NCBI GenBank assembly: GCA_039188505.1
Contig: JBCCZC010000175.1
Coordinates: 1-11,017 of the forward strand
Direction: 5' to 3'
Source: JBCCZC01 sp039188505
GTDB lineage: Bacteria > Pseudomonadota > Gammaproteobacteria > Xanthomonadales > SZUA-38
DNA length: 11,017 nt
Shown here: piece after piece, positions 1-8,600 of the stretch
Layout of the letters: each line of letters starts with the position of its first letter
Position numbering within the stretch: the first letter of the stretch is position 1
Translations under genes and position numbers: made by a program
Notes under the pieces: model-generated
What the model was told of the DNA's origin: nothing
The model's database searches: none
The model's input: the letters and a program-made list of their open reading frames with translations, nothing else

Positions 1-293
1 CGATCGATCAGCGGCGCGTGCTGCACCACCAGCACCGGCAGGATGATCAGGAACAGGTACACCGTGCCGTACACGAAGACCCACGTGGGCACGGTGGGAA
101 TCAGGTCCTCCAGGGGGAACATCGGCACGACGACCGCGGTTCCCTCGGCCAGCAATCCCGTCACGAGGTAGGCGGGGATCATCAGGCAGAGCACGACCAT
201 CGGCGGGGTGACGCGATAGGGGCGGGTCAGTGCCCGCACGGCGTCGGTCCAGGTGATCGATCTGGTTCCGGTGGTCGCTGCTTCCCCGCCCAT
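1..293 (-). CDS. Membrane protein, N-terminal part only (possibly PAP2-like); cut by the window edge
   Basis: The reverse strand is open from an ATG at 293 down to base 1 with no stop, giving the first 97 residues of a longer protein. It begins MGGEAATTGTRSITW and has two hydrophobic stretches, at about residues 32-50 (around MVVLCLMIPAYLVTG) and 71-90 (around YLFLIILPVLVV). They are joined by an acidic, proline-containing loop (PLEDLIPTVPTW). This layout resembles the N-terminus of bacterial PAP2 (phosphatidic acid phosphatase type 2) or inositol-phosphotransferase-like membrane proteins, but the diagnostic KxxxxxxRP, PSGH and SRxxxxxHxxxD motifs would lie outside the window, so the family is only a guess. 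The ATG lacks a clear Shine-Dalgarno sequence. An in-frame TTG at 320-318 has GGAG five bases upstream and could be the true start, adding nine residues. It lies 42 bases after the stop of the same-strand gene 336-3275 and may be cotranscribed with it. Confidence 0.6.
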   Translation of the reverse strand, partial: MGGEAATTGTRSITWTDAVRALTRPYRVTPPMVVLCLMIPAYLVTGLLAEGTAVVVPMFPLEDLIPTVPTWVFVYGTVYLFLIILPVLVVQHAPLID

Positions 294-335
294 GCCGGCA
301 TGATACCGGCCGCCGCTCAACCAGGCTCCGGCGCT

Positions 336-3275
336 TCAGCCCTCGTTGAGGCAGTACTCGACGTGGACGTCGTCGATGTACCACTCGCCGCCGGTGGACT
401 GGTTGTCCGTGGCCAGGCGGAAGTTCACGCTACGGGTGGTGAAGACCGGCAGCACGATGCCGTCGGTGCCGCGCTCGAGGCGGACGGCGGCTCGGGTCCA
501 CTGACGGTTCGTGCACCAGGCCTCCTCGCCCGCGAGCGGATTGCCGGGGCCGACGACGACGCCGTCGAAGGGGTCCTCGAGCACGTCGGTTGCCAGCGTC
601 AGGCTTGAGCCGTTGACGACCCGCTCGACGATGCCGGCATCGCTGCACTCGGCGCCGGAGCGGCTGCCGGTGAGCATGCGGCGCTGGCGGAAGCTCAGCA
701 CCATCGTTCGCTGGCTCCCGCCGATGACGCTGTTGGGCAGCTCGGCGACGATCGGTGAGGTGAGGATCTGGTTGATGGCGTCGCCGCCAGCGCTCGCCCG
801 CCAGGCGAAATCGCCACTGAAGGACCGCTCGTCCTGCCGCTCCCAGGAGCCGCCCGGGGTCCAGCCCGAGGTCCCCGATTCCAGGTCATCGAAGAACAGC
901 ACGCGTTCATGGCGCGAACCCTCGGGGCAGGCGCTCGGCACGCCGGCGGTCGTCACGGTGGCCAGCTGGAAGCTGGGACCGTCGAGGCCATCGGAAAAGA
1001 CCTGGTCGGGGTCGATGGTGACGGCGACCGAGCCGCGCTCGCTGCTGCTGTCCGGAGCGCCGAAGGCGGAAAGACCGTCACCGACCACGACGGCGCTGCC
1101 GAAACCGTCGTCCGGGCCGTCACCGAAGTCGAAATTGAAGAAGACCCCGGAACCGCTGTCGCCGGCGCCGGCGCCGACGATAGCCGAGCTCGTGCCGTCG
1201 TCGAGATTGAAGGACAGGGCGGCGCCGGAGCCGCTCGCGCCCTTGCCGGACCCGCCGATGAAGCCCGGCGCGCCGACGAGGAGGCTGTTACCGAGCAGCG
1301 CCACGGCATCGCCGAAGCGCTGGCCCGCCACGATATCGACGGGAGGAAGCTCGAAACGCTGGTTGGCGCCATCGGTATCGAACACGAAGGCGTTCCCCAC
1401 GTCGCCGCCGCTTCCCGGTGCCCCGACCACCATGGTCTGGCCGTCGATGGCGATCGAGGCGCCGAACTCACCGCCATCCTCGGATGCGTTGCTGCTCGCG
1501 GTGACCGGATCCTCGAGGTTGCCCGCAATGACGTCGAACAGGCTCACGGTGCCGGCGACCGCGCCGCCGACGAGCGAGCCCGGGGCGCCGACCGCAAACT
1601 TGTCCTTGCCGAAGGCGAGGCTCGTGCCGAAGCCGCTGCCCGCCGCCGGAGCGCCCTTGCCCCCCGGGCCGGGCAGGAGCTTCTCCCGGAACCTGAGCAC
1701 GCCGTCTCCATCCGGATCGAAGACGAAGACCGCGCCGGCACCGGTGCCGGCCTCCCCGTCGCTGGGCGCGCCGACCGCCATCTGCTGACCCCCGAGCGCG
1801 ACCGCGGCGCCGAATTCGTTAGCCATGGGGGCCGGCTGCACGAGGGGTTGCTTGAAGCGCCAGCCAGTGGCCAGCCGCTGCCAGATGGCGGCCTGCAGAG
1901 GCTGAAGCCCGCCCTTGGCGGTCGCCGGCGTATCCGGCGCGCCGACGAGCAGCGTGTCGCCCGCGACGGCGATCGACCGGCCGAGCGCGGCGGTGAAGAA
2001 ACCGGGCGGCGCGGCGAGCGAGTCCTCAAGGACGAAGTCCTGCCCTTCCCGCTGAAAGATGAACACCCGCCCGGCGTCGGCGCCGGCAGCATCGTCGCCG
2101 GGTGCCCCCACGAAGACCCGGGCGCCGGCCACGCCGAGCGCATCCCCGAAGCGTCCATTGCCGAACGCGGCGGGGTTGGCGATCCGGACCTGGCGCATGC
2201 GCGAGAGCGTCAGGAGGTCGTTCGATTCCTCGTCGCGGGCGACGTAGACGTCGGGCAGGTCGTTGCAGTCGACGTTTCGGTCGAGGTTGGCGACGCCCGT
2301 ATGGATGACCACCGTCGCGCCGCTGTCGGCGAACAGCGGACCCTCGAGATGTTGGATGCCTGCGGGAAAGGCGAAGACCGGCTCGCCGGCGTCGCCAAAG
2401 GTGCCCCGGACCAGCGCCTGGATGGTGCCCGATGCGGTACCGACGCGCGTCTGGTGGACGAGGAACTCGCCCGTCGGGTCGATCGTTGGCGTAAGTCCCG
2501 AGCCCGTCAGCAGGTCCTCGCCGCCGATCGTGGCCAGCACGACCTGGCGATTGCCCACCGCTCGCACCGGCCCTCGCACGTAGGCCACTCGTTCGCCGGC
2601 CTTGTCGATGCTCGGCGTGCCGGCGTCGGCATCATCGGTATCGAGAGAAACGAGGCGGTTCAGACCGGTGGTGAGGTCCACGACATAGACGTCGACGAAA
2701 CCATCGCCATCCGCCGAAGCGAGCGATCGGCTGGTCGCGAAGACCAGCTGCCGGCCGACCCGATCGAAGCCGCCGAGCTCGATGTCCTCCAGCACGCGAT
2801 CGAGGAGCACCGCGCCGTTGCTGCTGCGTACGACCTGCAGGCGGCTGCCGCCGCCGGCGTCCGCAACGAAGGCGATGCGGGCGCCGTTCGGGGAGATGAC
2901 AAGCGGCGCGCTCGCGTCCTCGGCGAGCACCCGGACGGATCCTGAAGCCAGGCGGACGCGCAGGGTCGCGTCCGTATCGATCCAGGCCACGGTCGTGCCG
3001 TCTGAGGACATCGCCGCCGAAGCGATGTCGTCCGCAGCGACGATGCTGCGGAAGCGCCAGGTGCGGGTGTCCACGGTGAGAAGCCCGGGTGCGTTGCCGG
3101 CGCGGATCAGGTCCGTCGCCGTGCTCTGGACCAGCGCCAGGGTGCCGTCCTCGGTCACGCCCCGCGCAAACGAGGCGCCGTTGGCCGCCAGCTGCGCGCA
3201 AGCCTGGGCCTGGGAGGTCGGGGGCGCGGCCAGAAGAAGCACGGCCACGAACACCGGCAAACCTCTCGATATCAT
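336..3275 (-). CDS. Large secreted protein: PD40/TolB-like propeller, seven FG-GAP repeats, C-terminal sandwich domain
   Basis: A 979-residue exported protein of unknown role. I chose the ATG at 3275 because AAGGAG lies six bases upstream and it leads straight into a signal peptide (MISRGLPVFVAVLLLAAPP, likely cut after SQA at about residue 23). The frame stays open to an ATG at 3341, but that adds a non-signal-like leader. Residues about 25-345 contain TolB/PD40-like beta-propeller strands (for example DVYVVDLTTGLNRLVS and SPNGARIAFVAD). Residues about 370-755 hold seven FG-GAP units of the form FG..(hydrophobic)..VGAP, such as RFGDALGVAGARVFVGAP, the number needed for one integrin-alpha-type seven-bladed propeller. 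Next comes a VFSDGLDG motif (about 756-765), then a domain at about 791-979 starting FFDDLESGTSGW and ending WYIDDVHVEYC, which looks like a jelly-roll/MAM-like sandwich. FG-GAP proteins usually bind ligands or calcium at the surface; adhesion or substrate binding is inference. No catalytic motif was recognised. Confidence 0.88.
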   Translation of the reverse strand: MISRGLPVFVAVLLLAAPPTSQAQACAQLAANGASFARGVTEDGTLALVQSTATDLIRAGNAPGLLTVDTRTWRFRSIVAADDIASAAMSSDGTTVAWIDTDATLRVRLASGSVRVLAEDASAPLVISPNGARIAFVADAGGGSRLQVVRSSNGAVLLDRVLEDIELGGFDRVGRQLVFATSRSLASADGDGFVDVYVVDLTTGLNRLVSLDTDDADAGTPSIDKAGERVAYVRGPVRAVGNRQVVLATIGGEDLLTGSGLTPTIDPTGEFLVHQTRVGTASGTIQALVRGTFGDAGEPVFAFPAGIQHLEGPLFADSGATVVIHTGVANLDRNVDCNDLPDVYVARDEESNDLLTLSRMRQVRIANPAAFGNGRFGDALGVAGARVFVGAPGDDAAGADAGRVFIFQREGQDFVLEDSLAAPPGFFTAALGRSIAVAGDTLLVGAPDTPATAKGGLQPLQAAIWQRLATGWRFKQPLVQPAPMANEFGAAVALGGQQMAVGAPSDGEAGTGAGAVFVFDPDGDGVLRFREKLLPGPGGKGAPAAGSGFGTSLAFGKDKFAVGAPGSLVGGAVAGTVSLFDVIAGNLEDPVTASSNASEDGGEFGASIAIDGQTMVVGAPGSGGDVGNAFVFDTDGANQRFELPPVDIVAGQRFGDAVALLGNSLLVGAPGFIGGSGKGASGSGAALSFNLDDGTSSAIVGAGAGDSGSGVFFNFDFGDGPDDGFGSAVVVGDGLSAFGAPDSSSERGSVAVTIDPDQVFSDGLDGPSFQLATVTTAGVPSACPEGSRHERVLFFDDLESGTSGWTPGGSWERQDERSFSGDFAWRASAGGDAINQILTSPIVAELPNSVIGGSQRTMVLSFRQRRMLTGSRSGAECSDAGIVERVVNGSSLTLATDVLEDPFDGVVVGPGNPLAGEEAWCTNRQWTRAAVRLERGTDGIVLPVFTTRSVNFRLATDNQSTGGEWYIDDVHVEYCLNEG

Positions 3276-3281
3276 CGGCAT

Positions 3282-3287
3282 CTCCTT
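3282..3287 (-). promoter_or_regulatory. Ribosome binding site deciding the start of the FG-GAP gene
   Basis: The minus strand reads AAGGAG here, six bases before the ATG at 3275 and directly abutting another in-frame ATG at 3281. Only the 3275 codon has normal spacing, so it is the preferred start. Confidence 0.7.
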
Positions 3288-3299
3288 GAAGTGCGGGGC

Positions 3300-3308
3300 A
3301 CTGTAGCA
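3300..3308 (-). promoter_or_regulatory. Possible extended -10 promoter element for the FG-GAP gene
   Basis: The minus strand reads TGCTACAGT, an extended -10 form (TGn followed by TAnnnT). Transcription would begin near 3293, about 18 bases before the ATG at 3275. The expected -35 position (CGGTCC) matches poorly, which is tolerable for extended -10 promoters. This is consensus matching only. Confidence 0.4.
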
Positions 3309-3383
3309 CGCGGCCTCGCGCCGGACCGCGCCGAGAGTCACGCCGCGCCAACGATCGACACTGGCTGCGGGGCGGCATCAGTT

Positions 3384-3389
3384 TAGACT
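3384..3389 (+). promoter_or_regulatory. Possible -10 promoter element for the M13 peptidase gene
   Basis: TAGACT sits in an AT-richer patch (GTTTAGACTT) inside a GC-rich divergent intergenic region. It would give a leader of about 33 bases before the ATG at 3429. There is no convincing -35 hexamer at 16-18 bp; TCGACA at 3355-3360 is 23 bp away, which is too far for a standard sigma-70 promoter. Confidence 0.35.
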
Positions 3390-3428
3390 TCCGCGGCTAT
3401 CCCCCTTGGACAATTCGCGGAGACCCCG

Positions 3429-5534
3429 ATGGTTCGCAAGCTTCTTCTCAGCGTGGCGATCGCCGGCATCCTGACCGGTTGCGGTGGCGATTCCGCCAGC
3501 ACGGGAACGCCGACCGCAGCGACGGCTGAGACGCCAGCCGCCCAGGCGGCGTCGGCGGGCGAACCGGTGGCCAACGCCGCCATCGGCACCTGGGGTTTCG
3601 ACACCGACGCCATGGACGCGGCCACGAAGCCGGGCGATGACTTCAATCGCTTCGCCAATGGTCAGTGGCTGGACAAGTTCGAAGTCCCCGCGGACCTCTC
3701 GAGCTTCGGTCTGTTCACCAAGCTGCGCCTCGACGCGGAGGACGACATCAGGACGATCGTCGAGGAGCTCGCCAGCCGCGAGCCGACTGCCGGGTCGCTC
3801 GAGCAGAAGGTTGGCGACTATTTCGAGGGCTGGATGAATACCGAGCGCCTCGACGAACTCGGGGCCGCACCGCTGCGTCCGCACCTCGACCGCATTGCAG
3901 GCATCGAGACCCTCGATGACGTGAACGCCGCCTTCGCCGATCTCCACATGACCGCACCGTTCGGTATCGGGATCATCCCGGACCCGGCGGACACCACGCG
4001 CTACATCGCCTTCGTCTCGCAGGCCGGGCTCGGCATGCCGAACCGGGACTACTACCTGAAGGAAGAAGATCGCTTCGCGCAGTACCGGACCGCCTACCAG
4101 GCCTACATCGCCACGCTCTTCACCGCGGCCGGGATCGATGACGGCGCGGCGAAGGCAGAGGCGATTCTCGCGCTCGAGACCCGGATCGCCGAGGTGCACT
4201 GGACGCCGCAGGAGTCGCGGGACATTCAGAAGATCTACAATCCGATGCCGCCGGCAGCGCTGGCTGAGCTCGCTCCGGAGTTCGCCTGGTCGAGCATCCT
4301 CGACGAGCTCGGGCTCGGCGGCGTCGACACCTTCGTCGTTGCCCAGACGACCGCGATCGACGCCGCCGGCGAGATCTTCGCCGAAACCTCAGTGGATCTC
4401 TGGAGGGATTACCTCGCGTTCCACCTGATCAGTGATAACGCGCGGTACCTGTCGTCTGCGTTCGACGAGGCTTCCTACGAGTTCTATTCGAAGACGCTCC
4501 GCGGCACGGAGGAGCAGCGTGAGCGTTGGAAGCGCGGCGTCCAGGAAGTGAATGCAGGCCTCGGCGAGGCCGTGGGCCAGATCTACGTCGAGCAGCACTT
4601 CCCGTCGGGCTACAAGGCCCAGATGGAGGACCTCGTCGGCAACCTCGTGGCCGCGTTCGAGGAACGGCTGCAGCAGAACGAATGGATGGACGATGCGACG
4701 CGAGAGCAGGCGCTGCTGAAGCTCTCGACCTTCGAGCCGCGGATCGGCTTCACGGATCAGTGGACCGACTTCAGCGACCTCGACATCGAAAAGGGCGCCA
4801 TGCTCGACAACGCCCTGGCCGTCTCCGAGTTCCAGTGGAAGCAGCAGGTCGACCGCCTCGGTGGTCCGGTCGATCGCGCCCAGTGGCCCTATCCGCCGCA
4901 GACCGTGAACGCGTCCTACAATCCGCTGCTCAATCAGATTACGTTCCCGGCAGGTATTCTGCAGCCGCCGTTCTTCGATCCCAACGCCGACGCGGCGGTG
5001 AACTATGGGGCCATCGGGGCGGTCATCGGCCACGAGATCGGGCACGGCTTCGACGACCAGGGCCGGCGCTTCGACCAGAAGGGGCGGATCCGCGACTGGT
5101 GGACCCAGACCTCCAACGACCGTTTCGCCGAGCGCTCCGGCGCCCTGGGCAAGCAATACGGCGCCTTCTCGCCGATCGAGGGTATGAGCGTCAATCCTCA
5201 GCTCACGATGGGCGAGAACATCGGGGATCTCGGGGGCGTGCAGATGGCCCACGCGGCCTACCGCCGTCACCTCGACCAGTGCTGCAACGGCGAGGCCCCG
5301 GTCATCGACGGCATGACGGGCGACCAGCGCTTCTTCCTCGGCTGGGCCCAGGTCTGGCGAGCGAAGGAGCGCGAGGATTCCCTGCGCCAGCGCCTGCTCA
5401 CCGATCCGCACAGCCCGGCGCAGTACCGGATCAACGGCGTCGTGCGTAACCTCGACGAGTGGTACGCGGCCTTCGATGTCAGCGAGGACGACGCGATGTA
5501 CCTGCCGCCCGAGGCCCGAGTGCGGATCTGGTAG
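3429..5534 (+). CDS. M13 family (neprilysin/PepO-type) zinc metallopeptidase, lipoprotein
   Basis: A 701-residue zinc endopeptidase, expected to cut small to medium peptides outside the cytoplasm. Its zinc site is complete: HEIGH at residues 535-539 supplies two His ligands and the catalytic Glu536, and ENIGD at 596-600 supplies the third ligand Glu596 and the supporting Asp600. Other family marks are GDDFNRFANGQW near residue 68, NRDYY near 205, NASYNP from 494 (substrate-binding Asn-Ala), the PAGILQPPFF segment, and the RVRIW end in place of the classical CxxW. Length is normal for the family (about 650-750 with leader). The N-terminal M13 domain spans about 60-435 and the catalytic domain about 494-701. 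The leader MVRKLLLSVAIAGILTGC has a lipobox LTGC (Cys18) with Gly at +2, so by the E. coli sorting rule it should be an outer-membrane lipoprotein, followed by a flexible Ala/Thr-rich linker. CGGAG six bases before the ATG supports the start. It is transcribed divergently from the FG-GAP gene. Confidence 0.96.
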   Translation: MVRKLLLSVAIAGILTGCGGDSASTGTPTAATAETPAAQAASAGEPVANAAIGTWGFDTDAMDAATKPGDDFNRFANGQWLDKFEVPADLSSFGLFTKLRLDAEDDIRTIVEELASREPTAGSLEQKVGDYFEGWMNTERLDELGAAPLRPHLDRIAGIETLDDVNAAFADLHMTAPFGIGIIPDPADTTRYIAFVSQAGLGMPNRDYYLKEEDRFAQYRTAYQAYIATLFTAAGIDDGAAKAEAILALETRIAEVHWTPQESRDIQKIYNPMPPAALAELAPEFAWSSILDELGLGGVDTFVVAQTTAIDAAGEIFAETSVDLWRDYLAFHLISDNARYLSSAFDEASYEFYSKTLRGTEEQRERWKRGVQEVNAGLGEAVGQIYVEQHFPSGYKAQMEDLVGNLVAAFEERLQQNEWMDDATREQALLKLSTFEPRIGFTDQWTDFSDLDIEKGAMLDNALAVSEFQWKQQVDRLGGPVDRAQWPYPPQTVNASYNPLLNQITFPAGILQPPFFDPNADAAVNYGAIGAVIGHEIGHGFDDQGRRFDQKGRIRDWWTQTSNDRFAERSGALGKQYGAFSPIEGMSVNPQLTMGENIGDLGGVQMAHAAYRRHLDQCCNGEAPVIDGMTGDQRFFLGWAQVWRAKEREDSLRQRLLTDPHSPAQYRINGVVRNLDEWYAAFDVSEDDAMYLPPEARVRIW

Positions 5535-5538
5535 GAAT

Positions 5539-5597
5539 CGGCGGGCGGCTCCGCCGTGTAGGCGCCCGCTGACCGGCGGGCGCGCGCGGCCCCTACA
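5539..5597 (+). repeat. REP-like double palindrome in the intergenic gap
   Basis: Two adjacent hairpins follow the M13 stop codon. The first pairs CGGCGG (5539-5544) with CCGCCG (5551-5556) around a 6-base loop. The second pairs GCGCCCGC (5562-5569) with GCGGGCGC (5576-5583) around TGACCG, and is framed by an outer TGTAGG (5557-5562) / CCTACA (5592-5597) pair that shares one G with the inner arm. A TGTAGG-start / CCTACA-end imperfect palindrome next to a stop codon resembles the REP-type elements scattered through Pseudomonas and xanthomonad genomes. It has no T-tract, so it is not a standard Rho-independent terminator, though it could slow transcription or protect the 3' end of the mRNA. Assignment as a dispersed repeat is inference because only one copy is in view. 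Confidence 0.5.
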
Positions 5598-5618
5598 AGC
5601 GATCCGAGGGGCCAAGCC

Positions 5619-5624
5619 TATACT
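5619..5624 (+). promoter_or_regulatory. Possible -10 promoter element for the NHL/C13-like gene
   Basis: TATACT is a near-consensus -10 hexamer, 30 bases before the ATG at 5655 and just past the REP-like palindrome. The matching -35 position falls inside the end of the palindrome and reads CAAGCG, a poor match. It suggests the gene can be transcribed on its own rather than only by read-through from the M13 gene. Confidence 0.4.
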
Positions 5625-5654
5625 GTCGGTTATCTTCAGCCTCGAGGGTAGGCC

Positions 5655-8600
5655 ATGCGATTACTGACGGGGATGGGGCTGGCGGCGCTGTGTCTGCTCG
5701 CGACACCGCGGTCCGAAGGCCAGGATTTCGTCTACGAGCGCCTGTGGCCGGCCATCCAGCAGCCCTGGTATTTCGTCAATACGCGCGGCATCGCCGTCGA
5801 CGATGACGATCAGGTCTTCGTCGTCGACAGCTTCAATCACCGCATCCACCGCTTCACGACCGATGGTCAGTTGAGCTTCCGCTTTGGCCAGGAGGGCGTG
5901 GCGCCCGGCCAGTTCCTGTTTCCGATCGCCGTGGCGACGGCCCCGGACGGCACGATCTACGTCGCGGAGACCGACACGATCGACTTCCGCCGCATCCAGC
6001 GGCTCGACGACACGGGTCGACCGATCGCCGAGTTCGGCGCTTTCGGGAGCGGGCCCGGACGTTTCGGCGTCGGCGTGCCGGAGGACAACGGCCTCAGCCC
6101 CTTCGAGCTCGAGGTCGATCGGGACGGCAACGTCTGGGTCGGGGGATCCAACCGGATCCAGCGCTTCGACCCCGACGGCAACTTCCTCGACGCCATCCCG
6201 GCCTTCGACGATGCGGCCAATCCCTTCACCTTCCTGTCCGGCTTCGATCTGGCCCCGGACGGGCGGATCTACGCGCTTGACGGCGGCACCAGCGAGATCC
6301 TCGTCTTCAGCCGCGACGGGCAACTCCAGCAGCGCTTCGGCGAGTTCGGCTTCGAGGCGGGGCAGATCTTCATCGGCAATGACCTGGAGATCGACGCCCA
6401 GGGACGCGTTTACATCGCCGACGGTGGCAACTCGAAGGTGATCCGCTTCGAGCCCGACTTCCAGAGCTTCATCGAGTGGGGGGAACCCGGTACCGGCGCG
6501 GGGCAGTTCCAGTTTGTGTGGCGCCTCGACTTCGATTCGCGAGGGCAGGTGTTCACGGTCGATACGGCCGAGGACGACTTCGGCATGCACCGGGTCCAGA
6601 AGTTCACCGCTGACGGTGAGTTCCTGCAGCAGTGGACTGCGGCCTCGTCGGATCCCGGTCGCTTCATCCAGCCCTCGGGCGTGACCGCAGCTCCCGATGG
6701 TCGCATCTACGTGGCAGACGAAGGCAACGATCGCGTGCAGGTGTTCTCGCGCACCGGCGAATTCCTCTTCAGCTTCGGCGAGCGCGGCACGGGCGAGGGG
6801 CAGTTCCAGCGCCCGTCGCAGCTGGCCTTCGCGCCGGACGGCAAGCTCTTCGTCGTCGAATTCGACGGCCGCCGCGTCCAGCGCTTCCTGGCCGACGGCA
6901 CCTACGATGGCGCCGTGTCCGGCCCCCTCGATCTGCCCGGCGGCATCGGGGTGGATGCGGCGGGCAGCGTCTACGTTACCGAGCTGCTGCAGAACCGGGT
7001 CCTCAAGTTCGATGCGAGTCTGGCTCCCATCCGGGACTGGGGCGGCTTCACGCGCTGCATCGAGGAGTTCACTGGCAATCCGTTGGCCTGCCAGGACGGT
7101 CAGTTCAACGAACCGCGGTCCCTGACTATCGACCGTTCCGGCGACCAGGAGCTGATCGTCGTCGGCGACTACTTCAACCTCCGGCTGCAGCGCTTCGACA
7201 CCGACGGCAACTTCGTCGACCAGACGCCGCTCGAGTTCTTCCCGACCGCGATCGTCGCGGACGGCGAGGGTGGGGTGTACCAGCTCCCGTTCTCCGATAG
7301 CCGCAGCGCCACCGGGCATTTCGTCGCCCGCATCGACCGGCAGGGGCAGTTCGTCAACGGGTGGGGCGAGTACGGCTCCAACCCAGGCCAGCTGAACACT
7401 CCCCTCGGACTGACGCTGACGCCCGAGGGCGACCTCGTGGTGAGCGACACGCTGAATCACCGCATGGTGCGCTTCACCGATGCCGCCAATCGGGTCGCCA
7501 GCAAGGCCATCATCGTTGCCGGCGGCGGTCCCTATGCCGGCAACACGCTCTGGCCGGCGACGCAGCTGAACGCCAACTTTGCCTATCGGGCCCTGACGCA
7601 GCAGGGCTTCATCAATGACACCATCCAGTACCTCTCGGCCGATCGCGCGCTGGATCTGGACGGCAACGGTCTCGAGGACGATGTCGACGGTGACGCCACG
7701 GCAGCGGAGCTCGAGAACGCAATCACCGAGTGGGCCGCGGATGCCGCAGACGTCGTGGTCTACCTCGTGGATCACGGCGGGAGCGAGACCTTCCGGCTCT
7801 CGGGGACGGAACTCCTCGGCGCCGACGCGCTCGCCGGCTGGATCGACGAGCTGCAGCAGCAGATCGGCGGCAACCTGACCGTGGTCTACGACGCGTGTCG
7901 CTCGGGCAGCTTCCACGCGGCGCTGGCGAGCCCCGCCTCGGACCGGGTGGTCATCACCTCGGCTGACGCCGACCAGTCGGCGTTCTTCGTCGATCGCGGG
8001 GCGCTCTCCTTCTCGAGCCATTTCTGGACCCAGGTCTTCAACGGCGCCACCGTGGGCACGGCGTTCGCGACGGCGGCCGACATCACCGTCGCGTCCTTCC
8101 CCGAGCAGACGCCGCTGCTCGATGCCGACGGCGACGGCGCCTTCAACCAGGATGCGGATCGCCAGCAGGTCGCGGAGCGACGGATCGGCATCGGCGTCGC
8201 CGACGGCGGGGAACGGCCGGTCATCGGCAGCGTTTCCGCGCCCTCGCAGCTTGCCAGTACCAGCGTGGCGACGCTGGTCGCCGACGGCGTCCAGGACGCG
8301 GACGGGATTGCCCGCGTCTGGGCGGTGATCCGTCCGCCGGGGGGCGTGCTGCCCCGCGATCCGAACGACCCGGTCGCCGATCTGCCCGCGCGCGAGCTGA
8401 CGTTCCAGAACGACGATCGGTCCCGCTGGGAAGGGAGCTTCGACGGCTTCGCGTCACCGGGGATCTACACGGTGACCATCAATGCCGCGGACAACTTCGG
8501 CAATCGGGCCATCCCGAGGGTCACCACCGTGACCGTGTCGGACCCGAAGGAACGGCGCGCCATCGTCGTCGATAGCCGTGCCGTCGCGGCGGGCAAGGGC

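Noticed and set aside
909..2945. A 678-codon open frame on the plus strand, with another at 511-1788, opposite the FG-GAP gene
   Set aside because: High GC leaves the antisense frames free of stops. The translations are low-complexity, rich in Arg/Ala/Gly/Asp or Pro/Ser, without signal, motif or repeats, whereas the minus-strand frame has seven clear FG-GAP units.
3281..3341. N-terminal extension of the FG-GAP protein up to an ATG at 3341
   Set aside because: The extension would run through the likely promoter and Shine-Dalgarno sequence and place a charged leader before the signal peptide.
4389..5615. A 408-codon minus-strand open frame opposite the M13 peptidase
   Set aside because: The plus-strand frame carries the complete HExxH/ExxxD zinc site and family signatures; the antisense product has none.
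5661..8021. A 786-codon open frame on the minus strand opposite the NHL region
   Set aside because: It is the mirror frame of the NHL repeats; its composition (Val/Asp/Glu/Ala/Arg-rich) and lack of recognisable domains fit a GC-driven shadow.
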